Source of the DNA: a virus
Direction: 5' to 3' (one strand)
IMG/VR virus record: IMGVR_UViG_3300009159_000053
Span: 22,893-86,892 of that record
Length of the DNA: 64,000 bases
Shown here in pieces: positions 1 through 7,638 of this stretch. A program made the position numbers and the translations under genes. Position 1 is the stretch's first letter. Every line of letters starts with the position of its first letter. The notes under the pieces are model-generated. The model was not told the origin of the DNA. It searched no databases and saw only the letters and a program-made list of their open reading frames with translations.

Positions 1-128
1 CCGCCTTCAATAAATGTTGGGGATGCTTCACGGTACTTTTTAATAACATTTTCTACATGGTCTTTAAATTGTGCTTGAGCAATATTCTGATCCCAACGAC
101 CATGAGGGTTGACTCCGAAGTAAGCCAT
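1..128 (-). CDS. Hypothetical protein, 3' end cut by window edge
   Basis: An open frame starts with ATG at 128 and runs off the left edge, giving the first 42 residues (begins MAYFGVNPHGRWDQ). The start lies one base after the stop codon of the gene to its right, the same tight packing seen in the rest of the operon. The residues predict a soluble, partly helical protein. I do not recognise the family. The reading frame is well supported by context, but the function is unknown. Confidence 0.6.
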   Translation of the reverse strand, partial: MAYFGVNPHGRWDQNIAQAQFKDHVENVIKKYREASPTFIEG

Positions 129-129
129 A

Positions 130-663
130 TTATGCCCACGCAGGTCTTAGATAGGCAAGCATTGCTTTACGGCGTGCATCAATGGTTCCTGGTTGGTCTG
201 CAACAGTGTTTGCTTTACCATCATTTACTAGATGTGGAGCAGGTGTTAGTTGTGTCTGTGGTGCACTTCTTTCTGACATATAAACAACTGCGCCATTTAT
301 GTTTACTAACTTTGCTTTCATTTGGCGTTCAATACCCGTCATTGGGTGTATTTGTTCTGGCCAATAATACATAGAAGGTTCAATGCGCTCACCCTTGTGA
401 ACACCACGTTGATAGGCCTTCTGATTTACACGGTTCTTAATAGAGTCTAATAGACGATCATCTCTTCGAGATCGCATTGTGCCAAGATAACCATCTGGAT
501 ACTCTGCAGAAGGAATGCGACCCATGCCCATGCGGGATTCATCAATTGCACTACGTGCTATAGGAGTTCCTGCACCACCTTGATTGTTATAACCGTAGAG
601 ACCTCCACCACCAAGAGATTGCCAGTTTTGTGATGCTGAAAGATTATTAACTCCACCAGCCAT
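130..663 (-). CDS. Hypothetical phage protein (177 aa)
   Basis: This gene encodes a soluble protein of 177 residues with a glycine- and asparagine-rich N-terminus (GGGGLYGYNNQGG at about residues 17-29) and a mixed, charged centre. It has no signal peptide, membrane segment or recognisable catalytic motif. The ATG at 663 overlaps the stop of the upstream gene by one base (TAATG), which supports the start. Its neighbours on both sides are also unrecognised, so the context says only that it belongs to the leftmost operon. The function is unknown. Confidence 0.7.
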   Translation of the reverse strand: MAGGVNNLSASQNWQSLGGGGLYGYNNQGGAGTPIARSAIDESRMGMGRIPSAEYPDGYLGTMRSRRDDRLLDSIKNRVNQKAYQRGVHKGERIEPSMYYWPEQIHPMTGIERQMKAKLVNINGAVVYMSERSAPQTQLTPAPHLVNDGKANTVADQPGTIDARRKAMLAYLRPAWA

Positions 664-1238
664 TACACACCTCTATCTCTGCGGTTTTTTGCAATAGTTG
701 CATAGACCTCATTTACTGAAATTTTTTTACCCTTATATGTAGAGCCACGACTTATCTGAGATTGTTCTGCAAATTCTTGAGCCTTTGGTTTTGGTTCCAT
801 TCTTTCATACTCTGCTGTTCGATGAGCACTTGCTACAAACTCTGGGTTAGATTCAACACCAGGAACTTTGCGACCAAAATAAACATTACCACCCTGTGGG
901 CGCCTTACATCTGTTCCACCTAAATCATATCCAGCAATTTGTTTATTTTCTACACCAGCGGTACGTGCTCCTGGAAGGGTACTGTGTTTAACACTTATAT
1001 CTGCAAATATTTTTCCACCAGTTTTCCATGCACCTTGATAAACATCGCCTGTTGCTTTTGTTTTATTTTCTTCTTTAAAACTCTTTGCTTGTTCTGCAGT
1101 ATATGGTGCGTCAGTAATCTTTTCAGCACCAGGAATTGAAACCATAACTCCAGGACTTTTAGGAGATTCACCAGTCTTAAAACTTCTGCTGGCTCCACCT
1201 TCGTTGGCTAAATTAGCAAATTGTTCATTACTAAGCAT
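663..1238 (-). CDS. Hypothetical phage protein (191 aa)
   Basis: I start this gene at the ATG at 1238 (MLSNEQFANL). It overlaps the upstream stop by 8 bases, the usual spacing here. A longer frame would run 100 bases into the upstream gene and begins with an improbable hydrophobic stretch. The protein is hydrophilic, rich in Lys, Gly and Glu, with no transmembrane segment. The C-terminus is basic (KNRRDRGV). No family was recognised. Confidence 0.68.
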   Translation of the reverse strand: MLSNEQFANLANEGGASRSFKTGESPKSPGVMVSIPGAEKITDAPYTAEQAKSFKEENKTKATGDVYQGAWKTGGKIFADISVKHSTLPGARTAGVENKQIAGYDLGGTDVRRPQGGNVYFGRKVPGVESNPEFVASAHRTAEYERMEPKPKAQEFAEQSQISRGSTYKGKKISVNEVYATIAKNRRDRGV

Positions 1239-1488
1239 TTGGGTTTCTACCACCAGAGTTAGGTGTAACTGATGTATTTGTAGAAGTATCATCCCAATTA
1301 AATGTTGTGCCAGCGGTTTTTTTAGATAATGATAAAGGTTTACCGCCACCAATACTTCTATTTTTCCATGCAGTTGCTTGAGCAGCAGATCCTGCTGTAG
1401 AAGAACTAAATGATAACGGCGTGTCTACATCTGGTGTTTGTGGCACCATTGAATTACTACCGCCGAATTGTGAATTCGACAATGGCAT
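1231..1488 (-). CDS. Hypothetical small protein (85 aa)
   Basis: This is a low-complexity protein rich in Ser, Thr, Asn and Gly, likely disordered. The start at 1488 (MPLSNSQFGG) falls just after the preceding stop. An in-frame ATG at 1512 would overlap the neighbour by 23 bases and is less likely. The composition resembles linker or virion-associated proteins, but nothing specific can be assigned. Confidence 0.6.
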   Translation of the reverse strand: MPLSNSQFGGSNSMVPQTPDVDTPLSFSSSTAGSAAQATAWKNRSIGGGKPLSLSKKTAGTTFNWDDTSTNTSVTPNSGGRNPNA

Positions 1489-1489
1489 T

Positions 1490-1906
1490 TTAGTAGGCGT
1501 CGCCCATTCCACCTTGGAAGTTAGGATTTTGACGTCCTGAAACCGAAGGAATGGTTCTTGCGTTAGTCATTGTTGATCCTGAACAAGGGTCAATACAAGG
1601 CATTGTTGTAGTAATTCTATGTGCAGCACCTTTGCGCTCAGACGCTGCTGAATCTGCTACAAGTACATTCTTTCTATTTGCTTTTGTACCGTACATTGGT
1701 TCTGCTGCTTGAGTGTTCTTCTTTGGCATCAATGTACCAACAGAAGGTGTACCACTTACATTAGTAAATGTTGCATTTGCACCAGATGGGGTGTATTGAT
1801 CTGGGCTCATATCTTTTTTCATTTTAGTACCTGCTGACTCTAGATGGTTTGAAGGTGCGCCCATGCGACGTCGCATTGCGTGACCCATATCTGTCCAATT
1901 TGCCAT
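1490..1906 (-). CDS. Hypothetical protein (138 aa)
   Basis: The ATG at 1906 is preceded by a good ribosome binding site (AAGGAG) 5-6 bases upstream, so the start is firm. This is the first gene of a five-gene run at the left edge. The product is polar, with basic patches (RRRMGAPSNH near the N-terminus) and a Gly/Asn-rich C-terminus, and has no membrane segment. It contains the pair CIDPC near residue 105, which could form a disulphide or bind metal. I do not recognise the family. Confidence 0.7.
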   Translation of the reverse strand: MANWTDMGHAMRRRMGAPSNHLESAGTKMKKDMSPDQYTPSGANATFTNVSGTPSVGTLMPKKNTQAAEPMYGTKANRKNVLVADSAASERKGAAHRITTTMPCIDPCSGSTMTNARTIPSVSGRQNPNFQGGMGDAY

Positions 1907-1943
1907 GGTGACTCCTTAGTGTATGTCTAAGGATAGAACTAAA

Positions 1944-2240
1944 TTAACTTGCTGTAATGGCGAATACAATGGCGGAAATTTCTCCATCACGGGATTCAAT
2001 AGTGGTAAATCCTGGTTTGCAGGTTAAATCTAAACCCCTAGGGGCTACATAGCCACGAGATATAGCAATTGCTTTAACTGCTTGATTTACTGCTCCCGCA
2101 CCTACGGCACGTAATTTTACTTCGTGTTTTTCGTAAATAACATGAGCAATTGCTGATGCCACACTTTGAGGATTTGAACTTGCACTAACTCTTAAAAACG
2201 GTTCGTCAGTAGAAATAGGAATTTCAGGTGAAGTTGTCAT
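1944..2240 (-). CDS. SpoVS-like (stage V sporulation protein S family) protein
   Basis: The 98-residue product matches the SpoVS family along nearly its whole length. It shows the N-terminal LRVSASSNPQSVASAIAHVI strand-helix, the hallmark block GAGAVNQAVKAIAISRGYV, and the C-terminal APRGLDL and a strand with SAIVFAI. Cellular SpoVS is a small Alba-like dimer that affects sporulation and cell division, and the fold binds nucleic acid. Its usual length is about 86 residues; this one has about 10 extra N-terminal residues. It stands between a RuvC-like gene and structural-type hypotheticals. The role in the phage is unknown; nucleic-acid binding or host-program interference is inference. Confidence 0.85.
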   Translation of the reverse strand: MTTSPEIPISTDEPFLRVSASSNPQSVASAIAHVIYEKHEVKLRAVGAGAVNQAVKAIAISRGYVAPRGLDLTCKPGFTTIESRDGEISAIVFAITAS

Positions 2241-2295
2241 GTCTAGTAGTCCTTTGAGTCGAATTTATGTACCGCTCCTAGAATATAGGGTAAGG

Positions 2296-2898
2296 CTAAA
2301 GTCTTGGGGCGTCTCTGTATTTAGGATCTTTCATTTGTTCGGCAACTGCCTTCTCGACCTCATTATAGAAGTTTTTTCCTAAGAGCCTTGCAAGAGCGTA
2401 AGAATCTGCGGCATTGTCATCATTAAATTCTATGCCCCATCTCTTGTATATTTGTAGCAACATCTCTTGTTTTTTTGCATTACCTTTTCCTGCAGCAAAC
2501 TTTTTTAAGGTCATAGGTGGAACTTTTAAGGGAAATTTTCGAGGATCATCCTCTTCAAAATAATCAAAAATAGTTAGTCTGACGGTGGCTGACAACTCTC
2601 CCAATACGAGGGCTGCATGACTAGCAAGAACGGTGCCCTCCATTGCTATGTCTAAAATTGTATTATTATTTTCTTCAAGATAATCTAGATGATCTACTAA
2701 CCATTGTCTAATATCAGCAAGTCTTTCAATTCCAAAATAAGGTGATTTATAAACCCATGTAATATATTTTGTTGGATCTTCAAATTGAAGTGCAGTTAAT
2801 GCAAAGCCAGTAAGTGATTGATCTATTCCTATTGTTACGTTACAGTCTTTAGGTAAATTACCATCAATCGCTTTGGTTGGCACGGCGTTCTCTTTCAT
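2296..2898 (-). CDS. RuvC-like Holliday junction resolvase
   Basis: The protein has the RuvC/RNase H-fold acidic pattern: IGIDQSLTG with Asp26 in strand 1, IAMEG with Glu87, and a C-terminal NDDNAADSYALA cluster with Asp160, Asp161 and Asp165. The length (200 aa) is normal for phage RuvC-like enzymes. It probably cuts branched DNA during recombination or before packaging. The ATG at 2898 lies 35 bases inside the previous gene and lacks a strong ribosome site; a GTG six codons later (residue 6) is an alternative. Its nearest DNA-processing neighbours are two PD-(D/E)XK nucleases and RecA to the right. Confidence 0.8.
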   Translation of the reverse strand: MKENAVPTKAIDGNLPKDCNVTIGIDQSLTGFALTALQFEDPTKYITWVYKSPYFGIERLADIRQWLVDHLDYLEENNNTILDIAMEGTVLASHAALVLGELSATVRLTIFDYFEEDDPRKFPLKVPPMTLKKFAAGKGNAKKQEMLLQIYKRWGIEFNDDNAADSYALARLLGKNFYNEVEKAVAEQMKDPKYRDAPRL

Positions 2899-3160
2899 CT
2901 ATGACCATTTGCACAGTCCCTAGATAACCCGCCCCATCAACTAGGTTGTCTCTCTTTTGTTGGTGCACTTCACGACAAATTTTTACCCATGCCATTGCTA
3001 ATCCAACCTGTTCTTCAGTTACTTTAGTATTAAAAATAACTTCCCAACCTTTAGCAATACGATTAAAATTGTCTAACGGATGATCGTAAGACTTGTTACG
3101 ATCACCCGTTATCAAACGCTGTGCTTCTTCAAGCACCGTCTCGTTATGGAACTCTGACAT
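2864..3160 (-). CDS. DUF6378-type phage protein (98 aa)
   Basis: The sequence carries the conserved features of a small phage family often labelled DUF6378: TGDRNKSYDHPLDNF near residues 18-32, an all-helical body and the motif KRDNLVDGAGYLGTVQM near the C-terminus. The layout resembles the MazG/all-alpha NTP-pyrophosphatase superfamily, and the Glu/Asp positions could bind Mg, but that is inference. The start overlaps the protease gene by 17 bases. The 3' end overlaps the RuvC-like gene. Confidence 0.7.
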   Translation of the reverse strand: MSEFHNETVLEEAQRLITGDRNKSYDHPLDNFNRIAKGWEVIFNTKVTEEQVGLAMAWVKICREVHQQKRDNLVDGAGYLGTVQMVIDERERRANQSD

Positions 3161-4037
3161 ACCGCCCAGTCACAAATTCATTCTTTGCCTCTGTGGTTGT
3201 AGCCATGATTGCATTAAAGGTCTCATCAAAGGTTGCTTTTTTATTTAACAACCACCAACCTGCTAATGCTGCTGCAGAGTTAGATGTACCAACAACAAAC
3301 TTAGTAGATCCATCTGTAAGTTTTGTGTAGTAACGAGCATTCAAATAGAAATCTACTTGACCCTGTGCGCCATTACTGTATCGAGCAATGTATGGAGCAG
3401 CCGCTGCATCATAAGCATATGGTTCAGATCCTGACCATGGATTATCAGTTGCACCAACTGCCACAGTATCTGGCAAACATGCTGGTGAGAATACGGCTTT
3501 TCTATTTGAGTCATTACCAACTGCGGCAATAACAGGAACATTTACTGCCTTTAATGTTGCAATAGATTCGCTCATTCCAGCAGGAACTCTGCAGTTACCC
3601 ATCACAGCACCCTGTGCAAGTAATACTACTGAGATGTTGTACTTTGCTCTGTTTGTAATAATCCAATCTAAAGCATTCTGCACATCATTTAAGTTATACA
3701 GACCAGCAACTCCTGCTGGAGTCATTCCAACAATTCTTATTGGAATAATCTTTGCCGATGGATTTACAGCCGTGACAATAGACGCCATCTGTGTTCCGTG
3801 ATTTAACATCTTGTCATTTGTAGGAGCAAGGTTTGCAGCCCCTGGACCTTCCATAATGCTCTGTTGATTTGGGCATCTAGGAAGATTGATTAGACAGACT
3901 TCATATGCAATTTTATTTGCAAATAAAGAAGTAGCAACACCGCTATCAATTATTGCGATTGTTGGTTCGCTGTTTGCTTTTGCAGGTGATATAAGTCCAG
4001 TTATTAAAACTAGAACAAGCATCATTATTTTATTCAT
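3144..4037 (-). CDS. Secreted subtilisin-family (S8) serine protease
   Basis: The catalytic set of subtilases is present in order: Asp31 in IAIIDSGV, His80 in NHGTQMAS, the oxyanion Asn175 in AAVGNDS, and Ser252 in GTSNSAA. Residues 1-21 form a clear signal peptide (Met-Asn-Lys, hydrophobic core, then SPAKA before the cut), so the enzyme should be exported by the host. At 297 aa it is short, with no recognisable propeptide or C-terminal domain. The usual Pro after the GTSMAxP block is absent. The start overlaps the upstream stop in an ATGA junction. A role in lysis, host-surface degradation or cutting a host factor is inference. Confidence 0.85.
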   Translation of the reverse strand: MNKIMMLVLVLITGLISPAKANSEPTIAIIDSGVATSLFANKIAYEVCLINLPRCPNQQSIMEGPGAANLAPTNDKMLNHGTQMASIVTAVNPSAKIIPIRIVGMTPAGVAGLYNLNDVQNALDWIITNRAKYNISVVLLAQGAVMGNCRVPAGMSESIATLKAVNVPVIAAVGNDSNRKAVFSPACLPDTVAVGATDNPWSGSEPYAYDAAAAPYIARYSNGAQGQVDFYLNARYYTKLTDGSTKFVVGTSNSAAALAGWWLLNKKATFDETFNAIMATTTEAKNEFVTGRYVRVP

Positions 4038-4498
4038 GTTATGAATGTATCCCTCCGTCCCATTCGGGACTCGTTTGTTCTCCGTGTTATTTCCCTCGAA
4101 ACTAAAGTGATATCCCGTTCTTGATTTGAGAGCATCATCTCTAAGATCTTGCGATAAGCATACCGTTCCTCATAGGTATCTCCTAATTGGATAATCTCTG
4201 GATCGGTAGCAATCTGAGCCTTGGCTAAACTTACGGTTGAGCCTTTTGAGGCTGCTCCCATCTTGAGTATGAGCAGTTTGTTCTCAGCCATGTCTAAGGC
4301 TCTTTGAGCCTCACGCTCACTAAGTTGAGCCTGAACTAACTGCGAAGCAAAGTAATCGGCCCAACCAGTAAGAGTAGTAAACATTATTGCTAAATCTTCA
4401 CTGCTCAACTCTGTAATGTCAGGTGGTAATACTGCTTGTTCGTACTGTGGCTTTGGTAGGGCAAGACCCCTCTTCATTAAGACTTCTATCTCACTCAT
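4034..4498 (-). CDS. Hypothetical helical protein (154 aa)
   Basis: The product is mostly alpha-helical and charged, with a probable coiled coil around residues 55-85 and a basic C-terminus (RRTNESRMGRRD). A gene of this type commonly sits next to the Cas4-like nuclease in actinophage DNA modules, so a recombination or replication accessory role is likely, but no domain can be named. The start overlaps the nuclease stop as TAATG. The stop overlaps the protease start as ATGA. Confidence 0.65.
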   Translation of the reverse strand: MSEIEVLMKRGLALPKPQYEQAVLPPDITELSSEDLAIMFTTLTGWADYFASQLVQAQLSEREAQRALDMAENKLLILKMGAASKGSTVSLAKAQIATDPEIIQLGDTYEERYAYRKILEMMLSNQERDITLVSREITRRTNESRMGRRDTFIT

Positions 4499-5340
4499 TA
4501 TTTTCCAATCAAAGAGCAGTACTTACAGCCAACAGGATCGACATTACAGGCAGGTGAAACACCTGCATCAACTGCATCTATAACTTTCTGTGCAGCATTA
4601 AAGATTCTTTCTACTACGTAGTAGTCAGATTTAATTGTGAACTCTTTATAATCTTGGTCTGCTTTTAATTCATAAATAAAAACAATTTCATTGGGAGCAT
4701 CATCGCCAAATTGTCTTTTGGCTAACTCTAAGTACATCTGTCCTTGAAGTAAGTGAGTTCTAAATGGACGGCGAATGTTTTTCCAAGCCTTTGTTAAGTC
4801 ACCGTCTGCATCATAGAGTAACTCTGGCGCTTCAAACCTAAGTGTTCCTGCCCCAATAGATTTGATTTCAATTAAACAATCATCTCCAATACCTTTGACC
4901 CAACCATCTGCATGACCATGAATACGAAGGGGTTCATAAACTAAAGGAACCTCTTTGTACTCAAAGACTGATGGGCCATTATTTACCTCAGAACTAACTC
5001 CCCACTCAGATCTATCATCTGTTTCACAGTACCAGTTTCCATACAAGACACCCATATCTGCTAATCGATTTTGCCATTTAGCATGGATGAAATGTCCTTC
5101 ATCAAATATATTTTGAAGGCGAAGATTAGGTTTTTCTTTCTTGGCCTTACCACCATTTAATAGATAATAAGCATACTTGTGACACCAGTCGGCTTTAATA
5201 ATTTCAGAAGGATGAAGTACGTCCGTCCTTCTATCTGACTCTGGCTGTCTCATTAGGTGACGTTCTATGTCTCCTATTAATCTAGTATCAGCCTTTTTAG
5301 TATCAAGGAACTTCTGTAAGTCTGTCTTAGGTGTTGCCAT
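4498..5340 (-). CDS. Cas4-like PD-(D/E)XK exonuclease with Fe-S cluster
   Basis: The core has Asp145 in HGHADGW and the Glu158-Ile-Lys160 triplet in CLIEIKS, the PD-(D/E)XK signature. One Cys near the N-terminus (C53 in DWCHKY) and three at the C-terminus (C265, C272, C275) match the 4Fe-4S arrangement of the Cas4/AddB group. The enzyme probably resects DNA ends for RecA-dependent recombination. I start at the ATG at 5340, which overlaps the WhiB stop (TAATG) and follows AAGGAA; an upstream frame of 23 codons is unlikely. The length of 280 aa is typical for the phage versions. Confidence 0.85.
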   Translation of the reverse strand: MATPKTDLQKFLDTKKADTRLIGDIERHLMRQPESDRRTDVLHPSEIIKADWCHKYAYYLLNGGKAKKEKPNLRLQNIFDEGHFIHAKWQNRLADMGVLYGNWYCETDDRSEWGVSSEVNNGPSVFEYKEVPLVYEPLRIHGHADGWVKGIGDDCLIEIKSIGAGTLRFEAPELLYDADGDLTKAWKNIRRPFRTHLLQGQMYLELAKRQFGDDAPNEIVFIYELKADQDYKEFTIKSDYYVVERIFNAAQKVIDAVDAGVSPACNVDPVGCKYCSLIGK

Positions 5341-5663
5341 TAGTATTCCTTGTCTGTACTGAAAATAAATTCTCTTAGGGACATTTTCTTTTTGTATTTC
5401 TTTTGCCACTTTCTCATTAAAGCATTACGTTCTCTGTGGCTTAACCCACCCCAGATTCCGTGTGGCTCATCTCTTTTAACGGCATCCCACAAACATTGGG
5501 CACGTACTGGACAATGGTTTTTTCCTGTCTCACCAAAACAAAATGCTTTGGCCTGATCAGCAATGTCCTTGTACTGCTCTTTATCACGAGGAGGGTAGAA
5601 GATGTCGGTGTCTTGTCCCGAACATCTTGCTTCGTATCTCCAGGCATACTCTGGTTCATCCAT
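5340..5663 (-). CDS. WhiB-family iron-sulfur transcriptional regulator
   Basis: Four cysteines (C14, C42, C51, C57) and the turn GIWGGLSHRER (from residue 69) define the WhiB/Wbl family, which is confined to Actinobacteria and their phages. The protein should bind a 4Fe-4S cluster and act with the host sigma factor. The second and third cysteines are separated by eight residues rather than the usual two. The C-terminal tail is strongly basic (RKWQKKYKKK), suited to DNA contact. It is the best evidence in the window for an actinobacterial host. AAGGA ten bases before the ATG supports the start. Confidence 0.92.
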   Translation of the reverse strand: MDEPEYAWRYEARCSGQDTDIFYPPRDKEQYKDIADQAKAFCFGETGKNHCPVRAQCLWDAVKRDEPHGIWGGLSHRERNALMRKWQKKYKKKMSLREFIFSTDKEY

Positions 5664-5666
5664 GTG

Positions 5667-5984
5667 TTAGGCATCCTTGACTTTCTCTAGCATTTCTATG
5701 AAGTCGTCTTCAAGGAGAACCACGTAATTCTCCCCATCTAAATGGATACCAAGTACTGGCATTCTTCCATCTAAAATTGCCTCTCTTACTATTTTTTTTA
5801 AGACCGTAGACTTTATCGTAGTCTGTTTTTTACCAGTCCACTTATGTTCAATCAGCAGGTCGGCTGATCTTACATCGCCTTTACGTGACCAAAACGCACC
5901 AGAAGCAGCATTACGAGAACCGTTAACTTTTTTAGCGAGTCTCTTCTCATGCTTCTGAGATTGTTTTTGTCCTTCAGTCTTCAA
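5667..5984 (-). CDS. Small PD-(D/E)XK-like nuclease (putative resolvase)
   Basis: This 105-residue basic protein has the pattern RNAASGAFWSRKGDVRSADL followed by IEHKWT, in which GDV...D and E-H-K look like a compact PD-(D/E)XK active site of the VRR-NUC/Hjc type. Similar small proteins sit in the DNA modules of many actinophages. The only possible start is TTG at 5984, because a stop codon lies two codons upstream in frame. The gene overlaps the end of its upstream neighbour by 11 bases. Substrate and function are inferred. Confidence 0.6.
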   Translation of the reverse strand: MKTEGQKQSQKHEKRLAKKVNGSRNAASGAFWSRKGDVRSADLLIEHKWTGKKQTTIKSTVLKKIVREAILDGRMPVLGIHLDGENYVVLLEDDFIEMLEKVKDA

Positions 5985-6222
5985 GTTCTATTTTGCCACT
6001 CTCGTAGCCCTCCAGCAAACGAGGAACAATATAGAACATTGTTTCACGCCAAAAACAAGGAGAACAACCACAAAATGGTTCTCCTGAAAGCGTTTCTAAA
6101 ATTTCATCTTCGTCACCTTCCCACACGGCTTCAAAAAGCATGTCTGTATAAGTTTCTACACCTTTTTCTAAATCATGCGCCCATGCTTCATCGTTTACTA
6201 TAAATTTTTTACTTTCAATCAT
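5974..6222 (-). CDS. Small CxCxxC protein (82 aa)
   Basis: The start at 6222 (MIESKKFIVN) has a strong ribosome site, GGAGG, about eight bases upstream inside the recA end. A longer frame reading 48 codons into recA is rejected. The protein is acidic and carries a tight cysteine group, FCGCSPCFW, near residue 50, which may bind metal. It lies directly downstream of recA and upstream of two nucleases. No family was recognised. Confidence 0.65.
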   Translation of the reverse strand: MIESKKFIVNDEAWAHDLEKGVETYTDMLFEAVWEGDEDEILETLSGEPFCGCSPCFWRETMFYIVPRLLEGYESGKIELED

Positions 6223-7264
6223 TGTCAAAACCTCCAGCCATCGGTACATCGGAGGAACTAAGTACAACCTTTTGTAGTTCTTCCTTGAGATCAATTTCGC
6301 CACGGATACTATCAATGACTGGTTCAATTCCCTGCCATTTTCTTTCTCCATAGTAATACCACCCACCTTTACGATCTATTATTCCTTTTACAACTGCTAG
6401 TGCTGCAATTTCTTTTGCAAAATCGTATTCTCCTGGCAAACAATGGCCTCCATCTGCAAAATAAAAATCAAAATAAGCAACTCTTTGTGGAGGTGCTGTT
6501 TTATTTTTTAATGTTCTAACTTTAATTCTTTGTCCAATACGAACCTTATTACCGCTAGGTCCAACCTCAATCCATTCGTCTCTGCGAATTTCACATCTTG
6601 TAAAGAAGGCATAATTTTTTCCTTCTCCTCCTGGAGTTGTTCTTGGGTCGCCATGCATTACGCCAATCTTCATTCGATATTGGTTAATTATTAATCCTAA
6701 AACAGGACGTTCATCTTCTACAAGACTTCTTTTAATTGCAGAACCAACAACTCGAAAAAACTTATTGGTAAGCAATGCACCTCTACCAACAGTCATTTCA
6801 TTCATATCTTTTTCCATTTCAGGAGCAGGAGATAGAGCAGGCAAAGAATCAATAACAATTGCATCTACTGATTTTGATTCAGCAAATTCAATTACAGCCT
6901 GATACGCCTCTTCCATAATATTTGTTTCAATAACAATTACCCTAGAAGTGTCTACCCCACACATTTCTGCATAGTCAGGTACCCATTGTTCTGCGGCTAC
7001 CCACACTGTTGTGTGTTCTGGGTTTAACTTTTGATTTGCTGCAATAGTTTTTAAAGCAACTGCAGTTTTTCCGTGAGAAGGTTCTCCTATTAATTCATTC
7101 CATTGATTTCCAGGAAATCCCCCTCCAAGAACATAGTCTAAGGTAGTTGAACCAGACGTAATTCTAGGAACCAAATCACTACGAATATCGGAAGCAATTA
7201 CTACAACATTATTACCAAACTTTTTATTTAATTGAGCAACAATCTTTTTGGCTTCGTCATTCAT
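6215..7264 (-). CDS. recA: RecA-like recombinase
   Basis: This is a RecA/UvsX-type strand-exchange ATPase. The Walker A motif is GEPSHGKT (residues 60-67) and Walker B is AIVIDS (135-140). The L2 region and following block (NQYRMKIG, then DPRTTPGGEGKNYAFF) are typical of bacterial-type RecA. The length of 349 aa matches the family. The start at 7264 overlaps the previous stop as TAATG and has GGGAGA upstream; an extra 12 codons upstream are unlikely. It should act with the flanking nucleases and the RuvC-like enzyme in recombination-dependent replication or repair. Confidence 0.93.
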   Translation of the reverse strand: MNDEAKKIVAQLNKKFGNNVVVIASDIRSDLVPRITSGSTTLDYVLGGGFPGNQWNELIGEPSHGKTAVALKTIAANQKLNPEHTTVWVAAEQWVPDYAEMCGVDTSRVIVIETNIMEEAYQAVIEFAESKSVDAIVIDSLPALSPAPEMEKDMNEMTVGRGALLTNKFFRVVGSAIKRSLVEDERPVLGLIINQYRMKIGVMHGDPRTTPGGEGKNYAFFTRCEIRRDEWIEVGPSGNKVRIGQRIKVRTLKNKTAPPQRVAYFDFYFADGGHCLPGEYDFAKEIAALAVVKGIIDRKGGWYYYGERKWQGIEPVIDSIRGEIDLKEELQKVVLSSSDVPMAGGFDND

Positions 7265-7638
7265 TACTCTATTCTCCCAATTATTCCTTGTGGATTCCAA
7301 TTACTTTGCGTGTCATTACCTATAGAAGATTTTATATTTCCTTCTACTTTTGCACCAGTTAGTGATCCAAATTTACTTCCTGATTGTTGTAAAGGATATC
7401 CGCAATCGTAACATCTTGGAGCAGCGTTTTGAACAGCCATGTAGTTATTACTATTACAGTCAGGACACGACTGAGTTTGACCCGTGCTTCCAATACGAAT
7501 ACTTGGTTGTTGAGGTTGTGGTGGAACATATGGAGTCATAGGTTGTTGAGAAGGAGGCATTGGAACATTCTCAGTTCTTGGTTGTACAACCTGTGGTTGT
7601 GTTCCAAGTTGTTTAGCCCACCAATCTGAGTTACTCAT
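7264..7638 (-). CDS. Zinc-ribbon protein with Pro/Gln-rich N-terminus
   Basis: The N-terminal half (about residues 10-48) is rich in Pro and Gln and likely disordered. The second half has a zinc ribbon made by CPDC and CYDC. The protein is translationally coupled to recA (TAATG) and to the 50-residue gene upstream (ATGA). A single-strand or RecA accessory role would fit the position, but this is inference only. Confidence 0.7.
   Translation of the reverse strand: MSNSDWWAKQLGTQPQVVQPRTENVPMPPSQQPMTPYVPPQPQQPSIRIGSTGQTQSCPDCNSNNYMAVQNAAPRCYDCGYPLQQSGSKFGSLTGAKVEGNIKSSIGNDTQSNWNPQGIIGRIE

Noticed and set aside
5949-6203. Plus-strand frame over the recA-nuclease junction
   Set aside because: It overlaps two coupled minus genes and lacks a ribosome site.
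6223-6366. Long version of the CxCxxC gene reading into recA
   Set aside because: The overlap of 150 bases is unlike other junctions, and a strong GGAGG marks the start at 6222.
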